Source: Streptomyces sp. HSG2 (GTDB lineage Bacteria; Actinomycetota; Actinomycetes; Streptomycetales; Streptomycetaceae). Taken from it: a stretch of 64,000 nucleotides of DNA. Positions within the stretch are counted from its first letter, which is position 1; each line of letters begins with the position of its first letter. Positions 50,446-58,689 of the stretch are shown here, piece after piece. The translations under genes and the position numbers were made by a program. The stretch lies in contig NZ_CP066801.1 of NCBI RefSeq assembly GCF_016598575.1, forward strand, positions 4,154,001 to 4,218,000, given 5' to 3'. The notes beneath the pieces were generated by a model. The model saw nothing but the letters and a program-made list of their open reading frames with translations. It made no database searches and was not told the DNA's origin.

Positions 50446-51345
50446 CTACGGGACGCGGAACGTCTCCCCGTACATCCGCCACTCCAGCGGCGTCTCCAGG
50501 CTCAGGTTCCCCTCGCGCAGGAAGCGCCGCTGCGCGGTGTCCACACGCGAGGTGTCGCGGTCCGGGCGCGTCGCGGTCATCGCCTCCCGGCGGACGTCGA
50601 GGAAGGCCGACAGGTACGCGCGCTCCGTGCCGCCCTCGGCGGGCGTCTTCGCGCGTTGCCTCGCGCGCTCGCGCAGCCCGTAGAAGCCCTCCGGCTCGGT
50701 GTCCGGACCGTGGAAGACCATCGCGTCGTAGTAGACGAACTGCCCGAACGCGCGCAGGCCGTCGAGCTTGGCCAGGCGTACCGCCGGGTCGAAGTAGATC
50801 CGGTCGCGCATCCGCTCCTGAGCCCGGCGGAACTCCGGCCGCTCCGCCTCCGCCCGCCAGGCCTCGACGAAGCCGGGGTCCAGCCCCTCGTGCGAGTCCG
50901 TGCCGTCCACAGCGCGCAACGCCGGCAGGTAGCGCTCCAGGCCGTTGCCGGGATGCCGCTCGCTGTAGTACTCGACCAGCATCAACAGGTCGTGCGTCCC
51001 GGTGCAGAATCCGATGATCCCGGCGGTGTAGCCCTGGCCGTCCCCGAGATCCTCGATGCCGCCGTAGAGACCACGCCACTCCAGGGTGGAGTTCTCGGCG
51101 CTGGCGATCAACTGCTGGGCGAGTTCCTTCTGGCGCTCCCCCGCCAGGCCCGGGGGCAGCGTGGCGATCAAGGCGTCGTCCTCCGCGCGTTCCCGTTCGG
51201 CCCGATCCTTGGCGTCCGCCGGCGCGGACCGGGCCGGGGACAGCGGCGGCGAGGTGTCGTCCGAGTCGGGCGACGCCAGGAAGTACACCGCCGCCGTGGC
51301 GACGAGCGGCACCGCCGCGAGCGCCAGTGCGCCCTTGAGCCTCAC
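50446..51345 (-). CDS. Secreted GH46 chitosanase
   Basis: 299 aa. Endo-chitosanase, inverting mechanism. Signal or anchor helix at residues 3-24 (LKGALALAAVPLVATAAVYF), Asp/Ser/Pro linker, then the GH46 domain. Catalytic Glu84 (IASAENSTLEW) and Asp102 (EDLGDGQGY) are 18 residues apart as in the well-known Streptomyces sp. N174 enzyme (E22/D40). Further identities: AGIIGFCTGTHDLLMLVEYY, RIYFDPAVRLAKLDGLRAFG and DTSRVDTAQRRFLREGNL. GTG at 51345 with GGAAGGAG upstream. A GCCGCC/GGCGGC hairpin lies in the leader (51376-51392). Divergent from chorismate mutase. Confidence 0.93.
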   Translation of the reverse strand: MRLKGALALAAVPLVATAAVYFLASPDSDDTSPPLSPARSAPADAKDRAERERAEDDALIATLPPGLAGERQKELAQQLIASAENSTLEWRGLYGGIEDLGDGQGYTAGIIGFCTGTHDLLMLVEYYSERHPGNGLERYLPALRAVDGTDSHEGLDPGFVEAWRAEAERPEFRRAQERMRDRIYFDPAVRLAKLDGLRAFGQFVYYDAMVFHGPDTEPEGFYGLRERARQRAKTPAEGGTERAYLSAFLDVRREAMTATRPDRDTSRVDTAQRRFLREGNLSLETPLEWRMYGETFRVP

Positions 51346-51561
51346 GCGAGCTCCTTCCGAGACGTGCGGTCGGGGGCCGCCGAAGCGGCGGCGAACAAAA
51401 TAGCGAACGTCGTGCCGGTCGTGTGCGGCGGGGTCGCGCGGCCCGCGCGGGGTCCGGGCGGCGAGGCGACGACGCGGGTCCGGAGTGGGCCGGGGCCGCC
51501 GAGGCACCGGCCGGAAGAGCCGCGCCGGGGGAGGGATGTACCCGAGCGCCGCCGGCGGCCG

Positions 51562-51567
51562 TAGGGT
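51562..51567 (+). promoter_or_regulatory. -10-like TAGGGT before the chorismate mutase gene
   Basis: TAGGGT ends 8 nt before the ATG at 51576; no Shine-Dalgarno. Leaderless or near-leaderless mRNA. Confidence 0.45.
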
Positions 51568-51575
51568 GGGCCGTC

Positions 51576-51947
51576 ATGAGCACCAGCAACGCCGGCACCG
51601 GCTCCGCGGAACCCGCCGTCCACGAGGAACTCGCCCGCCTCCGGGACAGCATCGACAACATCGACGCGGCCGTCGTCCACATGCTCGCCGAGCGCTTCAA
51701 GTGCACCCAGCAGGTCGGCCACCTCAAGGCGCGGCACCAACTGCCGCCGGCCGACCCGGATCGCGAGTCCCGGCAGATCGCCCGGCTGCGGGGGCTCGCG
51801 GAGAGCGCCAAACTGGATCCGGCGTTCGCGGAGAAGTTCCTGACGTTCATCATCGGCGAGGTCATCCGCCACCACGAGCGGATCGCCGAGGACACCGAGG
51901 CGGGCGTTCCGACGGCGGAGGTCCCCCGGTCCGGCCGGGGGGCGTGA
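51576..51947 (+). CDS. Chorismate mutase (AroQ type)
   Basis: 123 aa. Rearranges chorismate to prephenate for Phe and Tyr. Three-helix AroQ fold with active-site residues spread over VHEELARLRDSIDNIDAAVV, RFKCTQQVGHLKARHQLPPA and DRESRQIARLRGLAE, plus EVIRHHERIAED. No prephenate dehydratase or DAHP synthase domain is fused. Cytoplasmic (no signal peptide). ATG at 51576. Lies 119 nt upstream of pepN on the same strand; TrpE competes for the same substrate elsewhere in the window. Confidence 0.9.
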   Translation: MSTSNAGTGSAEPAVHEELARLRDSIDNIDAAVVHMLAERFKCTQQVGHLKARHQLPPADPDRESRQIARLRGLAESAKLDPAFAEKFLTFIIGEVIRHHERIAEDTEAGVPTAEVPRSGRGA

Positions 51948-52062
51948 CCCCGTAGCACGGTCGGGGCGCTTCCCTGGAGGCGCGCCGGGAGCGCACCCCG
52001 TGAACGGACCGCTGCCGGCATCGAGCCTCGCACCGCCCCTGTGCCCTTTCCCCGGCATCAGG

Positions 52063-52068
52063 CAGCAT
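52063..52068 (+). promoter_or_regulatory. -10-like CAGCAT before pepN
   Basis: CAGCAT ends 7 nt before the ATG at 52076. Supports that ATG as start of a leaderless mRNA rather than the ATG at 52067. Confidence 0.35.
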
Positions 52069-52075
52069 GGCCCGC

Positions 52076-54580
52076 ATGTCCGTACTGACGCGCGACGAAG
52101 CGCAGACCCGTGCCCGGCTCCTCGATGTCCACCACTACCGGGTCCAACTGGACCTCACCGGTGGGGACGAGACCTTCGAGTCCCGGACGGCCGTCCGGTT
52201 CACCGTCCGCGGTGATCAGGCCGCCGCGGCGACCTTCGCCGAGGTCCGGCCCGCCGAACTGCGCTCCGTCACGCTCGACGGAAAGCCCCTCGATCCGGGT
52301 GCCCTGGACGGCGACCGGTTCCCGCTGCGCGACCTCGCCCCCGGCGAACACGAGCTGCTCGTGCACGCGGTGATGTCGTACTCCCGCACCGGTGAGGGCA
52401 TGCACCGGTTCACCGATCCCGGCGACGGCGAGACCTACGTCTACACCCAGTTGTTCCTCGACGACGTCAAGCGCGTCTTCGCCGCCTTCGACCAGCCCGA
52501 TCTCAAGGCGGTCTTCGACGTCGAGGTCGTCGCCCCGAGTGGCTGGAGCGTCCTCGCCAACGGCGTGACCGAGCGGGTCGGCGACGGCCGCTGGACGGCG
52601 GCGACCACCCCGCCGATCTCCACCTACCTGGTGGCCGTGGCCGCCGGTCCCTGGCACTCCGTCCGCACCGAGCACCGGGGCCTGCCGTTCGGCATCCACT
52701 GTCGGCGGTCGCTGGCCCCGCATCTCGACGCCGACGCCGAGGAACTCCTCGGGGTGACCCGCGCGCTCTTCGACCGGTATCACGAGAAGTTCACCGAGCC
52801 GTATCCCTTCGACTCCTACGACCAGGCCTTCGTCCCCGAGTTCAACGCCGGGGCCATGGAGAACCCGGGCCTCGTCACCTTCCGCGACGAGTACGTGTTC
52901 CGCTCCGCGGTGACCGACGCCGAGCGGCAGGCCCGCGCCGTCACGATCGCCCACGAGATGGCCCACATGTGGTTCGGAGACCTGGTCACGCTCGCCTGGT
53001 GGGACGACATCTGGCTGAACGAGTCCTTCGCCGAGTACATGGGATACCAGACCTGCGCGGAGGCGACGCGTTTCGCCGACGCCTGGACGGACTTCGCCGT
53101 GACCCGCAAACCCTGGGGCTACGACGCCGACCAGCGGCCCACCACCCACCCGGTCGCCCCCGAGAACGTACCGGACACCGCCTCCGCCCTGCTCAACTTC
53201 GACGGGATCTCGTACGCCAAGGGGGCGTCGGCCTTGCGACAACTGGTCTGCTGGCTGGGGGAGAAGGACTTCCTGGCCGGGATCAACACCCATTTCGAGC
53301 GGCACGGATTCGCCAACGCCACCCTCGCCGACTTCGTCGACTCCCTGGCCGCCGCGACCGACCGCGACGTCCACGCCTGGGCGAACGCCTGGCTCCGCAC
53401 GACCGGGGTCGACAAGCTCACCCCGAGGTCGATCACCACCGAGCACGGTGCCCGAGCGCTCGTCGTCGACCGGGAGGGGAGCCGGCCGCACCGTGTCGGC
53501 GTCGGTGTCTACGACCGGGACCCCTCCGACGAGGGTCGTCTCGTGCTGCGCGAACGCCTCGATGTGGACGTGCCCCAGGCCGAGCCGCGAGCTGTCGGCA
53601 AGCCGCCGGCCATGCTGTTGGTCAACGACGGCGATCTCGGCTACGCGAAGGTCCGTTTCGACCAGGGGTCGCTCGCCACCGCACGTGACCACCTGTCGGG
53701 CCTGCCCGACCCGCTCACCCGGGCCGTCGTCTGGAACGCCCTGCGCGACGCGGTCCGCGACGGCGAACTCGCCCCCGCGGCCTTCCTGGACACCGCTCGC
53801 GCCCATCTGCCCCACGAGCGGGACCTCGCGCTCGTCCAAGGCGTCCTGGGCTTCGCCGTCGGGCAGATCGCGGGCCGCTTCCTGCCGGCCGAGCGGCGCC
53901 CCGCCGCCCTGGCCACCCTGACCGACCTGTGCCGTGACCTGATGCGTCGTACCGAGGACGGAGACCACCCGGATCTCCGGCTGATCGCTGTCCGCCACCG
54001 CGTCGACACCGCGGCCCACCCCGACACGATCGCGGCCTGGCTCGCCGACGGTATCGTGCCCGGCGGCCCGGAACTCGACCCGGAGCTGCGGTGGCGCGTG
54101 CTGGGCCGGCTCGCCGTCCTCGGCGCCACCGACGAGCGCGCCATCGACGCCGAACTGGAGCGCGACCCCAGCGCCGCGGGGCGGGAGGGGGCGGCGCGCT
54201 GCCGCGCCGCGTTGCCCGACCCCGAGGCCAAGGCCCGTGCCTGGGACGCCATGTTCGACGAGGGGGGCGAGCTGTCCAACTACCTGGTCATCGCCTCCGC
54301 GCAGGGCTTCTGGCAGCCCGAACAGGCCGACCTGGTCCGCGACTACGTGCCCCGCTTCTTCCCGGCCGCCGTCGCGGTCGCCGCCCGTCGCGGTCCGGCC
54401 ATCGCCGAGGCGGTGGGTCGCTGGGCCTTCCCGGCCCACGCGGTCGATCCCGACACTCTCCGCCTCGGGCGGGAGTGCCTGGAGGGGGCCGACGTCCTCC
54501 CCGCGTTGCGGCGCAAGCTCGCCGACCAACTCGACGACCTCGCCCGCGCCCTGCGGATCCGGGGCGGCGGACGGGACTGA
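52076..54580 (+). CDS. pepN: Aminopeptidase N (M1 family)
   Basis: 834 aa. Zinc aminopeptidase that removes N-terminal residues from peptides. Substrate motif GAMEN (EFNAGAMENPG), Zn site HEMAH at 293-297 with Glu294 as general base and third ligand Glu316 in WLNESFAEY. The N-terminal beta domain has VYTQLFLDDVKRVFAAFDQP. The C-terminal helical ERAP1-like domain runs from about 510. Start ATG at 52076 (MSVLTRDEAQTRARLLDVHH) is the usual Streptomyces start; ATG at 52067 is an alternative three codons earlier. Converges with the sod gene. Confidence 0.94.
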   Translation: MSVLTRDEAQTRARLLDVHHYRVQLDLTGGDETFESRTAVRFTVRGDQAAAATFAEVRPAELRSVTLDGKPLDPGALDGDRFPLRDLAPGEHELLVHAVMSYSRTGEGMHRFTDPGDGETYVYTQLFLDDVKRVFAAFDQPDLKAVFDVEVVAPSGWSVLANGVTERVGDGRWTAATTPPISTYLVAVAAGPWHSVRTEHRGLPFGIHCRRSLAPHLDADAEELLGVTRALFDRYHEKFTEPYPFDSYDQAFVPEFNAGAMENPGLVTFRDEYVFRSAVTDAERQARAVTIAHEMAHMWFGDLVTLAWWDDIWLNESFAEYMGYQTCAEATRFADAWTDFAVTRKPWGYDADQRPTTHPVAPENVPDTASALLNFDGISYAKGASALRQLVCWLGEKDFLAGINTHFERHGFANATLADFVDSLAAATDRDVHAWANAWLRTTGVDKLTPRSITTEHGARALVVDREGSRPHRVGVGVYDRDPSDEGRLVLRERLDVDVPQAEPRAVGKPPAMLLVNDGDLGYAKVRFDQGSLATARDHLSGLPDPLTRAVVWNALRDAVRDGELAPAAFLDTARAHLPHERDLALVQGVLGFAVGQIAGRFLPAERRPAALATLTDLCRDLMRRTEDGDHPDLRLIAVRHRVDTAAHPDTIAAWLADGIVPGGPELDPELRWRVLGRLAVLGATDERAIDAELERDPSAAGREGAARCRAALPDPEAKARAWDAMFDEGGELSNYLVIASAQGFWQPEQADLVRDYVPRFFPAAVAVAARRGPAIAEAVGRWAFPAHAVDPDTLRLGRECLEGADVLPALRRKLADQLDDLARALRIRGGGRD

Positions 54581-54686
54581 GCGGACGGGCCCGCCTCCCG
54601 ACCGGTGAGCCGAGTCCGGCCCGGACGGCGGCGAAGGCGAGAGGCGGGCGCGGGCCCGCCGGCCCGCGGGGCGCCCGGCGGCTCGG

Positions 54687-55295
54687 TCAGGCCGTCGCGG
54701 CCGCGGCGTGACGCTCGGCGACGTCCTCCCAGTTCACCAGGTCCCACAGCTTGGTGACGTAGTCGGGACGGACGTTCTTGTACTGAAGGTAGTAGGCGTG
54801 CTCCCAGGCGTCGAATACCAGCAACGGGGTGGTCCCCTGGCCGACGTTGCCGTGATGGTCGTAGACCTGCTCGACGATCAGACGCCTGCCGACGGGCTCC
54901 CAGGCGAGCACGCCCCAACCGGAGCCCTGGACGGACGCGGTCGCGACGGTGAGTTGCCTCTTGAACCGCTCGAAGCCGCCGAAGTGCTCGTCGATGGCGT
55001 CGGCGAGGGCACCGTCCGGGCGGTCGCCGCCGTCCGGGGAGAGGTTCTGCCAGAAGATCGAGTGCAGGACGTGGCCCGAGAGGTTGAAGGCGAAGGTCTT
55101 CTCCAGTCCGACCAGGCCGGTGGGGGTGAGCCGGTCTTCGTCGCGGGCCTCGGCGAGTTGCTCCAGGGTGTCGTTGGCGCCCTTGACGTAGGCGGCGTGG
55201 TGCCTGGCGTGGTGCAGCTCCAGGATCTGCCCGGTGATGGCCGGCTCCAGTGCGGAGTAGTCGTAGGGCAGGTCGGGAAGCGCGTAGGTGCCCAT
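54687..55295 (-). CDS. sodF: Fe/Mn-type superoxide dismutase (SodF-like)
   Basis: 202 aa. Dismutes superoxide. Metal ligands in LHHARHHAAYVKG, LSGHVLHSIFWQNL and VFDAWEHAYYLQY. Start ATG at 55295 (MGTYALPDLPYDYSALEP) with GGGGAT upstream. In Streptomyces the Fe-Zn SOD (SodF) is repressed by nickel-bound Nur, while nickel SOD is made instead; the Nur box at 55346-55362 in this promoter supports that identity. Convergent with pepN. Confidence 0.93.
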   Translation of the reverse strand: MGTYALPDLPYDYSALEPAITGQILELHHARHHAAYVKGANDTLEQLAEARDEDRLTPTGLVGLEKTFAFNLSGHVLHSIFWQNLSPDGGDRPDGALADAIDEHFGGFERFKRQLTVATASVQGSGWGVLAWEPVGRRLIVEQVYDHHGNVGQGTTPLLVFDAWEHAYYLQYKNVRPDYVTKLWDLVNWEDVAERHAAAATA

Positions 55296-55333
55296 CGGGC
55301 ATCCCCTTTCCGGGTGGGTGATCGTCCGGGAAC

Positions 55334-55362
55334 AGCCTGCCGCTATTGCGAAAAGGTTGCAA
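55334..55362 (-). promoter_or_regulatory. sodF promoter with Nur operator
   Basis: Plus-strand TTGCGA-AAAGG-TTGCAA (55346-55362) matches the Nur consensus tTGCaa-N5-ttGCAA at all but one core position. On the minus strand, TTGCAA (57-62) can serve as -35 and CAGGCT (55334-55339) as -10, spaced 17 nt. The operator thus covers the -35 and spacer, the right place for repression by Nur-Ni. Confidence 0.75.
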
Positions 55363-55738
55363 CAGCGAGTGGGATGCATCAACATGGTCCGTGGCGGGGT
55401 CGGCCCGTCGGTCTTCGGTCTCCGAGCGCCACCCGTACGTCGGGCGGGCCCCCTTCCGGAGAGTGATCGTCTTCTCACCCGGCGCCCGCCGGTCCCGGCC
55501 GACTCCGCCACGGTGCGACGTCCACCGGTACGCCGCCGACGGGCGCCCAGCGGGGACCGGCGGGTCGGCCGTGATCCCCTCCGAGCGGGAGGTCAGGGGG
55601 GCCGGACCCCTTCGCCGTGTCGAGCGACCCACCCGTCGGATACCCCTTTCGAGTTCACTTGGGTGGGCTTCCCGGCCGCGGGCGCGCCCTCGCGGGGACG
55701 CTTGGAGCCCCGCCCGCGGAGTTCCGGAGGACAGACGT
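55363..55738. other. Intergenic region upstream of the decarboxylase gene
   Basis: 376 nt between the Nur box and the PLP-decarboxylase start. The decarboxylase frame is open throughout but Arg/Pro-rich and not conserved. I see no iron box (TTAGGTTAGGCT type), no second Nur box and no hairpin terminator. GGAGGA lies 8 nt before the ATG. Confidence 0.5.
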
Positions 55739-57154
55739 ATGAGTTCCCTGCCGCCCCTGGCCTCGGGAGTCCGCGGCCCCCAGGACATGGCGCCGCTGGT
55801 GGACACCGTTCTGGACGCCCTGCGCGCGGGCACCGCTCTGCGCCGGGGGCCCTTCCCGGCCGGCGGTCCCGAGGCGGTGGCGGCCCGCCTGCGGAAGGCA
55901 CTCGGCGACGTTCTGCCCGAGCACGGCGAGCCGGGTGCCTTGCGCGCCCTGGTGGCCGCGCTCGCCGAGGGGGCCGCCGATCCGGCCCACCCGCTGTGCG
56001 CGGCGCACCTGCACTGCCCGCCCCTGGCCGTTGCCGTCGCCGCCGACCTCGCGGCGGACGTCCTCAACCCGTCCCTGGACTCCTGGGACCAGGCGCCCGC
56101 GGCGGCCGAGGTGGAGTCGGCGGTCGGCCGGGCGCTCGCCGGGGAGGTCGGTGCCGCCGACGCGGTCGCCACCACCGGGGCCACCGAGTCCAACCACCTG
56201 GCCCTGCTCTTCGCTCGTGAGATCCACGGGCCCGGGGTCCGGTTGGTGTACGGGGCCAACGCACACGATTCCCTGCCCCGGGCCGGGTGGCTGCTGGGCC
56301 TGCCCGACCCCGTCGTCGTGCCCGCGCCGGGCGGCACGATCGACCTCGCCGCCCTCGACCAGGCCCTGACCGACGTGCCCGGCCCCCATCTGGTCGCCGC
56401 CACCGCAGGCACCACCGACGCGGGTCTCCTCGATCCGCTGGGGGAGATCGCGGACCGCTGCGCAGTCCACGGCGCGCGGTTCCACGTCGACGCCGCCTAC
56501 GGGGGCGGCCTGCTGTTCAGCGAGCGGCGGCGAGCCCTGCTCGGGGGGCTGGACCGAGCCGACACCGTCGCCCTCGACCTGCACAAGCTGGGCTGGCAAC
56601 CGATCCCCGCCGGATTGCTGACCGTCCGCGATCCGGCCGATCTGACCCCGCTGCACCACCACACCGACTACCTCAACGCGGTGGACGACACCGAGGCGGG
56701 CCTGCCCGATCTCCTGGGTCGGTCCCCCCGCACCAGCCGACGCCCCGACTGCTTCAAGATCGCAGTCACGCTGCGGACGCTGGGCCGGCGCGGTCTCGGC
56801 GACCTCGTGGACCGGGTCTGCGACCACGCTCTGCGCCTCGCCGACCGTGTCCGGGAACACCCGCGTCTCGAACTCCACGCCGCCCCGACCCTCAGCACCG
56901 TGCTGTTCCGGCCCTCCGAAGCCCCCGACTCCGCGGTCGCCGAACTGCGCAGGCTGCTGCTGCTCGACGGAAGCGCCGTCCTGGGCCGTGCCCGCCTGGG
57001 GGGGCGCCTCTGGCTCAAGGCCACGCTGCTCAACCCCCACCTCCGGCCGGACGACCTCGATGTTCTTCTCGACACCGTGGACGCGCGCGGTCGCGATCTG
57101 GCCCATCTCCCCACCCGGACCCCGGTGGGCGCCGACCGAGGTGGCGTGGCGTGA
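55739..57154 (+). CDS. PLP-dependent decarboxylase (group II, lysine/diaminobutyrate-type)
   Basis: 471 aa. Group II decarboxylase fold: N-terminal AAHLHCPPLAVAVAADLAAD and NPSLDSWDQAPAA, the PLP contact TTGATESNHLALLFAREI, AATAGTTDAGLLDPLGEIAD, FHVDAAYGGGLL (PLP Asp) and the PLP-lysine motif VALDLHKLGWQPIPAG. Similar enzymes decarboxylate lysine (DesA), diaminobutyrate, aromatic amino acids or glutamate; the pairing with an amine N-hydroxylase points to lysine or ornithine. ATG at 55739 with GGAGGA. The downstream gene starts 34 nt later. Confidence 0.88.
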   Translation: MSSLPPLASGVRGPQDMAPLVDTVLDALRAGTALRRGPFPAGGPEAVAARLRKALGDVLPEHGEPGALRALVAALAEGAADPAHPLCAAHLHCPPLAVAVAADLAADVLNPSLDSWDQAPAAAEVESAVGRALAGEVGAADAVATTGATESNHLALLFAREIHGPGVRLVYGANAHDSLPRAGWLLGLPDPVVVPAPGGTIDLAALDQALTDVPGPHLVAATAGTTDAGLLDPLGEIADRCAVHGARFHVDAAYGGGLLFSERRRALLGGLDRADTVALDLHKLGWQPIPAGLLTVRDPADLTPLHHHTDYLNAVDDTEAGLPDLLGRSPRTSRRPDCFKIAVTLRTLGRRGLGDLVDRVCDHALRLADRVREHPRLELHAAPTLSTVLFRPSEAPDSAVAELRRLLLLDGSAVLGRARLGGRLWLKATLLNPHLRPDDLDVLLDTVDARGRDLAHLPTRTPVGADRGGVA

Positions 57155-57188
57155 CAGGGTGTCGTCCCCGTCGAGCGGGGAAGCCCCG

Positions 57189-58565
57189 ATGAGGCGCTCA
57201 CCGGTGCGCCGCCCGGCCCCCCTCAGGGACCTCGTCGGCGTCGGCGTCGGCCCCGCCAATCTCTCGCTCGCCGCCTTGGCCCAGCCCCTCGACGGCCTGG
57301 ACGCCGTCTTCCTCGATCAGAGCGGCTCCTTCCGCTGGCACCCGGGGTTGCTCGTCGAGGGCGCCCGTCTCCAGGTTCCCTTCCTCGCGGATCTGGTCAC
57401 CCTCGCCGACCCGGCCAGCGGCTGGAGCTTCCTCAACTACCTCAGGGAACACGAGCGGCTCTTCCCGTTCTATCTCGCGGAGCGTTTCCACGTGCGGCGC
57501 GCGGAGTACGACGCCTACTGCCGGTGGGTCGCCGAGCGCCTCCCCTCCCTCCGTTTCGGCCATCGGGTCGACACCGTTGGCTTCGACCCCGAGCGTGCCG
57601 TGTTCGACGTCCGCTACACCCGGACGGAGCCGGTCGACGGTGTCGAATCCCGGGGGCGGGTGAGCACCCGCGCCGTCGTGGTCGGCGTCGGCACCGAGCC
57701 GCACGTGCCCCAGGAGTTGCGGTCGTTGTGGGCCGCTCCGGGCGCGCCGGTGCTGCACGCGGCCGACTACTTGGAGCACCGGGAGACCCTGGTCGAGGCG
57801 GGCCACGTCACGGTCGTCGGCATCGGTCAGTCCGGCGCCGAGATCTTCCTGGATCTGCTGCGCCGACGCCCCGTCGGCCGTGAGCGACTGCACTGGCTCG
57901 GGCGCACCGAGGCGCTTGCCCCGATGGAGTACTCCCGACTCGGGCTGGAACACTTCACCCCGGACTACACCCGCTACTTCCACGGCCTCGCCGAGCCGGT
58001 CCGGGACCGGCTGGTCGCCTCCCAGTGGCAACTGCACCGGGGCATCGACGACGAGACCCTGACCGCCATCCACGACGAGTTGTACCGCCGGGCCCTGGGC
58101 GGCGGGTGGCCGGACACCGTGATCACCCCCGGTGTGAGTGTGCACGGTGCCCGCCGCCCGTCCCCCGCCGCGATCGAACTCCGCCTGGACCACGCCCAGC
58201 AGAACACGACCGGCACGCTGGCCACCGACGCCGTCGTCCTCGCCACCGGCTATCGGGAGCGCCCCCTGGACGGAGTCCTCGGCGACATCGCCGACCGCCT
58301 GGGCCGGGACGCTCGTGGGCGGTTCCGGGTCGACGAGAGGTTCCGCCTCGTCCTCGATCCGACCATCGCCGAATCCGGCTGCCGGGTGTACGTCCAGAAC
58401 GCGGAGCGGCACACCCACGGCGTGGGCGCTCCGGACCTCGGTCTGGTCGCGTGGCGGTCCGCGTCCATCCTCAACGACCTCATCGGCGAGGAGCGGTATC
58501 CGTTGCCGCGGCGGTCCGCCTTCACGCGCTTCGGTCTCGCCGGGGGCGTGATGGCGGGGCCCTAA
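57189..58565 (+). CDS. Lysine/ornithine/diamine N-hydroxylase (FAD monooxygenase)
   Basis: 458 aa. Flavin N-hydroxylating monooxygenase of the IucD/PvdA/DesB family. FAD-binding DLVGVGVGPANLSLAALAQP near the N-terminus, substrate/flavin segment HPGLLVEGARLQVPFLADLV, NADPH-binding VTVVGIGQSGAEIFLDLLRR and the C-terminal ATGYRERPLDGVL and VQNAERHTHGVGAPDLGL. ATG at 57189 (GGGGAAG upstream). With the decarboxylase it could make an N-hydroxy-diamine such as N-hydroxycadaverine, a siderophore precursor. The usual next genes (acyltransferase and NIS synthetase) are absent here. Confidence 0.92.
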   Translation: MRRSPVRRPAPLRDLVGVGVGPANLSLAALAQPLDGLDAVFLDQSGSFRWHPGLLVEGARLQVPFLADLVTLADPASGWSFLNYLREHERLFPFYLAERFHVRRAEYDAYCRWVAERLPSLRFGHRVDTVGFDPERAVFDVRYTRTEPVDGVESRGRVSTRAVVVGVGTEPHVPQELRSLWAAPGAPVLHAADYLEHRETLVEAGHVTVVGIGQSGAEIFLDLLRRRPVGRERLHWLGRTEALAPMEYSRLGLEHFTPDYTRYFHGLAEPVRDRLVASQWQLHRGIDDETLTAIHDELYRRALGGGWPDTVITPGVSVHGARRPSPAAIELRLDHAQQNTTGTLATDAVVLATGYRERPLDGVLGDIADRLGRDARGRFRVDERFRLVLDPTIAESGCRVYVQNAERHTHGVGAPDLGLVAWRSASILNDLIGEERYPLPRRSAFTRFGLAGGVMAGP

Positions 58566-58659
58566 CGGACGACGCGCCGACGGACGTGGGTGGCCTCCTC
58601 GCGGTGGTCCCCGACTCTTCACCCGATAGGTGTCAGGTCGTCGGGCGCGGCCGGATTTC

Positions 58660-58671
58660 TACCAGTGGGTA
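58660..58671. promoter_or_regulatory. TACC-N4-GGTA inverted repeat in the pyk promoter
   Basis: TACC (58660-58663), 4-nt spacer, GGTA (58668-58671), 6 nt upstream of the TAGGCT -10 of pyk. The position inside the promoter suggests an operator; the factor is unknown. Confidence 0.35.
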
Positions 58672-58677
58672 AGCGCC

Positions 58678-58683
58678 TAGGCT
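58678..58683 (+). promoter_or_regulatory. -10-like TAGGCT before pyk
   Basis: TAGGCT ends 6 nt before the ATG at 58690. No Shine-Dalgarno is present; predicted leaderless mRNA. Confidence 0.5.
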
Positions 58684-58689
58684 CGACTC

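Noticed and set aside
55363..55738. Iron box upstream of the decarboxylase gene
   Set aside because: I looked for a TTAGGTTAGGCT-type site and found none, so iron control is not supported by sequence.
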